From positions 1 through 64,000 of the forward strand of contig JACRJA010000009.1 in NCBI GenBank assembly GCA_016235745.1: a DNA stretch of 64,000 nucleotides. The letters are read 5' to 3'. Origin of the DNA: Rhodocyclales bacterium. GTDB lineage: Bacteria; Pseudomonadota; Gammaproteobacteria; Burkholderiales; Rhodocyclaceae. A model generated the notes under the pieces. That model worked only from the letters and a program-made list of their open reading frames with translations, made no database searches and was not told where the DNA came from. The first letter of the stretch is position 1; every line of letters starts with the position of its first letter. This document shows positions 63,178-64,000 of the stretch, in pieces. A program made the translations under genes and the position numbers.

Positions 63178-64000
63178 ATGACGATCCGGGAACACCCTGC
63201 GCTCGGCTGGTGGATGGCCTTTGCCGGCGCGTTCGGTTTTTCCTTCAAGGCAGTGCTCGTCAAGCTCGCCTATCGCTACGGCGTCGACGCCGAAACGATC
63301 CTCGCGCTGCGCATGGGCTTCGCTCTGCCGTTCTTCCTGTTGCTCGGCTGGGCGGCGGAGAAAAAGGCGGCACACCGCCTTTCCGCGCGGCAGTGGGTCG
63401 TGCTCTTCGTGCTCGGTTTCCTCGGCTATTACGGCTCGAGTTACCTCGACTTCCTGGGGTTACGCTACATCAGCGCCGGCCTGGAGCGCATGATCCTTTT
63501 CTGCTATCCCACGCTGGTCGTGCTGATGTCGGCGGCCTTCCTCGGCACGCGGCTCGACCGCCGTAGCGTCGCCGCGCTCGCCGTCTGCTACGCCGGGCTC
63601 GCCCTCGCGCTGGTGCACGACCTCGGACACAATCCCGGCAGCGCGCATGACGTATGGCTCGGCGGCGGGCTCGTCTTCGCCTCGGCGCTGGCCTATGCCC
63701 TCTATCTCCTCGGCACCGGCCAGGTGGTGGCGCAGATCGGCGCATCCCGCCTGAGCGCCTGGGCGACGACCTTCGCCTGCCTGCTCGTGCTCGGCCAGTT
63801 CGCCGTCATGCGACCCCTGCCTGCGCTATGGCAGCAACCAGCGCCGGTGCTATGGCTCGGCCTTGCCATGGCGCTCGTCTCTACCGTCGTTCCGGTGTGG
63901 CTCGTTTCCGAAGCGATCCGCCGCCTCGGATCCGGACCCGTCTCGATGAGCGCCACCCTAGGCCCCGTGCTCACCCTGCTGCTCGGCGCCTGGCTGCTCG
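63178..64000 (+). CDS. EamA/DMT-family transporter, C-terminal end cut by window edge
   Basis: From ATG 63178 the frame is open to the last base (274 codons). GWWMAFAGAFGFSFKAVLVKLAYRYG at the N-terminus is the first EamA helix. FLGLRYISAGLERMILFCYPTLVVLM and SGPVSMSATLGPVLTLLLGAWLL are further EamA segments, the last being the closing helices. Only a short tail should be missing. AGAGAGGCG precedes the ATG, 10 bases after the pyruvyl-transferase-like gene. Substrate unknown. Confidence 0.88.
   Translation, partial: MTIREHPALGWWMAFAGAFGFSFKAVLVKLAYRYGVDAETILALRMGFALPFFLLLGWAAEKKAAHRLSARQWVVLFVLGFLGYYGSSYLDFLGLRYISAGLERMILFCYPTLVVLMSAAFLGTRLDRRSVAALAVCYAGLALALVHDLGHNPGSAHDVWLGGGLVFASALAYALYLLGTGQVVAQIGASRLSAWATTFACLLVLGQFAVMRPLPALWQQPAPVLWLGLAMALVSTVVPVWLVSEAIRRLGSGPVSMSATLGPVLTLLLGAWLL

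Overview
This is a 64-kb stretch of a GC-rich (roughly two-thirds GC) bacterial chromosome, most likely from a Betaproteobacterium. The pointers are a class I PHA synthase, the ruvC-yebC, rapZ, thiI and serC housekeeping genes, a complete liu-type leucine/isovalerate operon under a MerR regulator, an IorAB fusion, and a mhp/gentisate-like aromatic cluster. I cannot assign a genus with confidence. Coding density is high and many genes overlap by ATGA. No tRNA, rRNA or CRISPR array was seen.

Left part (1-8633): a truncated Rpn-family nuclease gene at the edge, then a 397-bp non-coding stretch. After it comes a three-gene operon: Ada-like DNA alkyltransferase, ATP-grasp-like protein of unknown role, SerC. 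A converging minus-strand operon follows, reading IclR regulator - PatB/MalY-like C-S lyase - LivH - LivM - substrate-binding protein. No transporter ATPase is present.

Aromatic/xenobiotic island (8776-23475): a metallo-beta-lactamase-fold protein with a degenerate metal site, flavin hydroxylase 1 plus a small DUF2783 protein, and a divergent LysR regulator. These are followed by a VOC-fold protein, a fumarylacetoacetate-hydrolase-family protein, a second ABC-type binding protein, and a self-sufficient P450 fused to a phthalate-dioxygenase-type reductase. Next are a zeta-GST isomerase, flavin hydroxylase 2 plus a second DUF2783 protein, and a TRAP transporter of visibly lower GC. Read together, they suggest uptake of an aromatic acid, ring hydroxylation (possibly P450 demethylation or hydroxylation first), ring opening, cis-trans isomerisation and C-C hydrolysis. 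No recognised cupin gentisate dioxygenase or homogentisate dioxygenase is present. The single-domain VOC protein is therefore the candidate ring-cleavage enzyme. Each flavin hydroxylase is immediately followed by a DUF2783 gene. An IS5-family remnant with a terminal-repeat structure closes the island (23550-23842).

Middle (23904-34593): Bcr/CflA-type MFS exporter, convergent thiI, a large IorAB (arylpyruvate:ferredoxin oxidoreductase) gene divergent from a MocR-type regulator with CTGTAC operator half-sites between them, galE, a 143-bp structured inverted-repeat element, and a succinate/acetyl CoA-transferase.

Leucine catabolism region (34672-49298): liuR-liuA-thiolase-EamA-acyl-CoA dehydrogenase-DsbA-like isomerase-liuB-liuC-liuD-liuE-DUF1289. 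Divergently there is an MBL hydrolase, class I PhaC and a PIN protein. A perfect 20-bp palindrome between MBL and liuR, and a related motif before liuA, look like LiuR operators. They would tie acyl-CoA supply from leucine to PHA synthesis.

Right part (49316-64000): a frameshifted DUF1289 remnant, an MBL hydrolase, rapZ, and a PIN/DUF3368 plus XRE-ImmA/IrrE pair that resembles a toxin-antitoxin or abortive module with its own palindromic operator. Then come a Na/Pi-type transporter-ruvC-yebC operon divergent from a SWIM-SNF2 helicase with overlapping -10 boxes, copZ-copA, a polysaccharide-pyruvyl-transferase-like gene whose start lies in a second copy of the repeat end, and an EamA transporter cut by the window edge.
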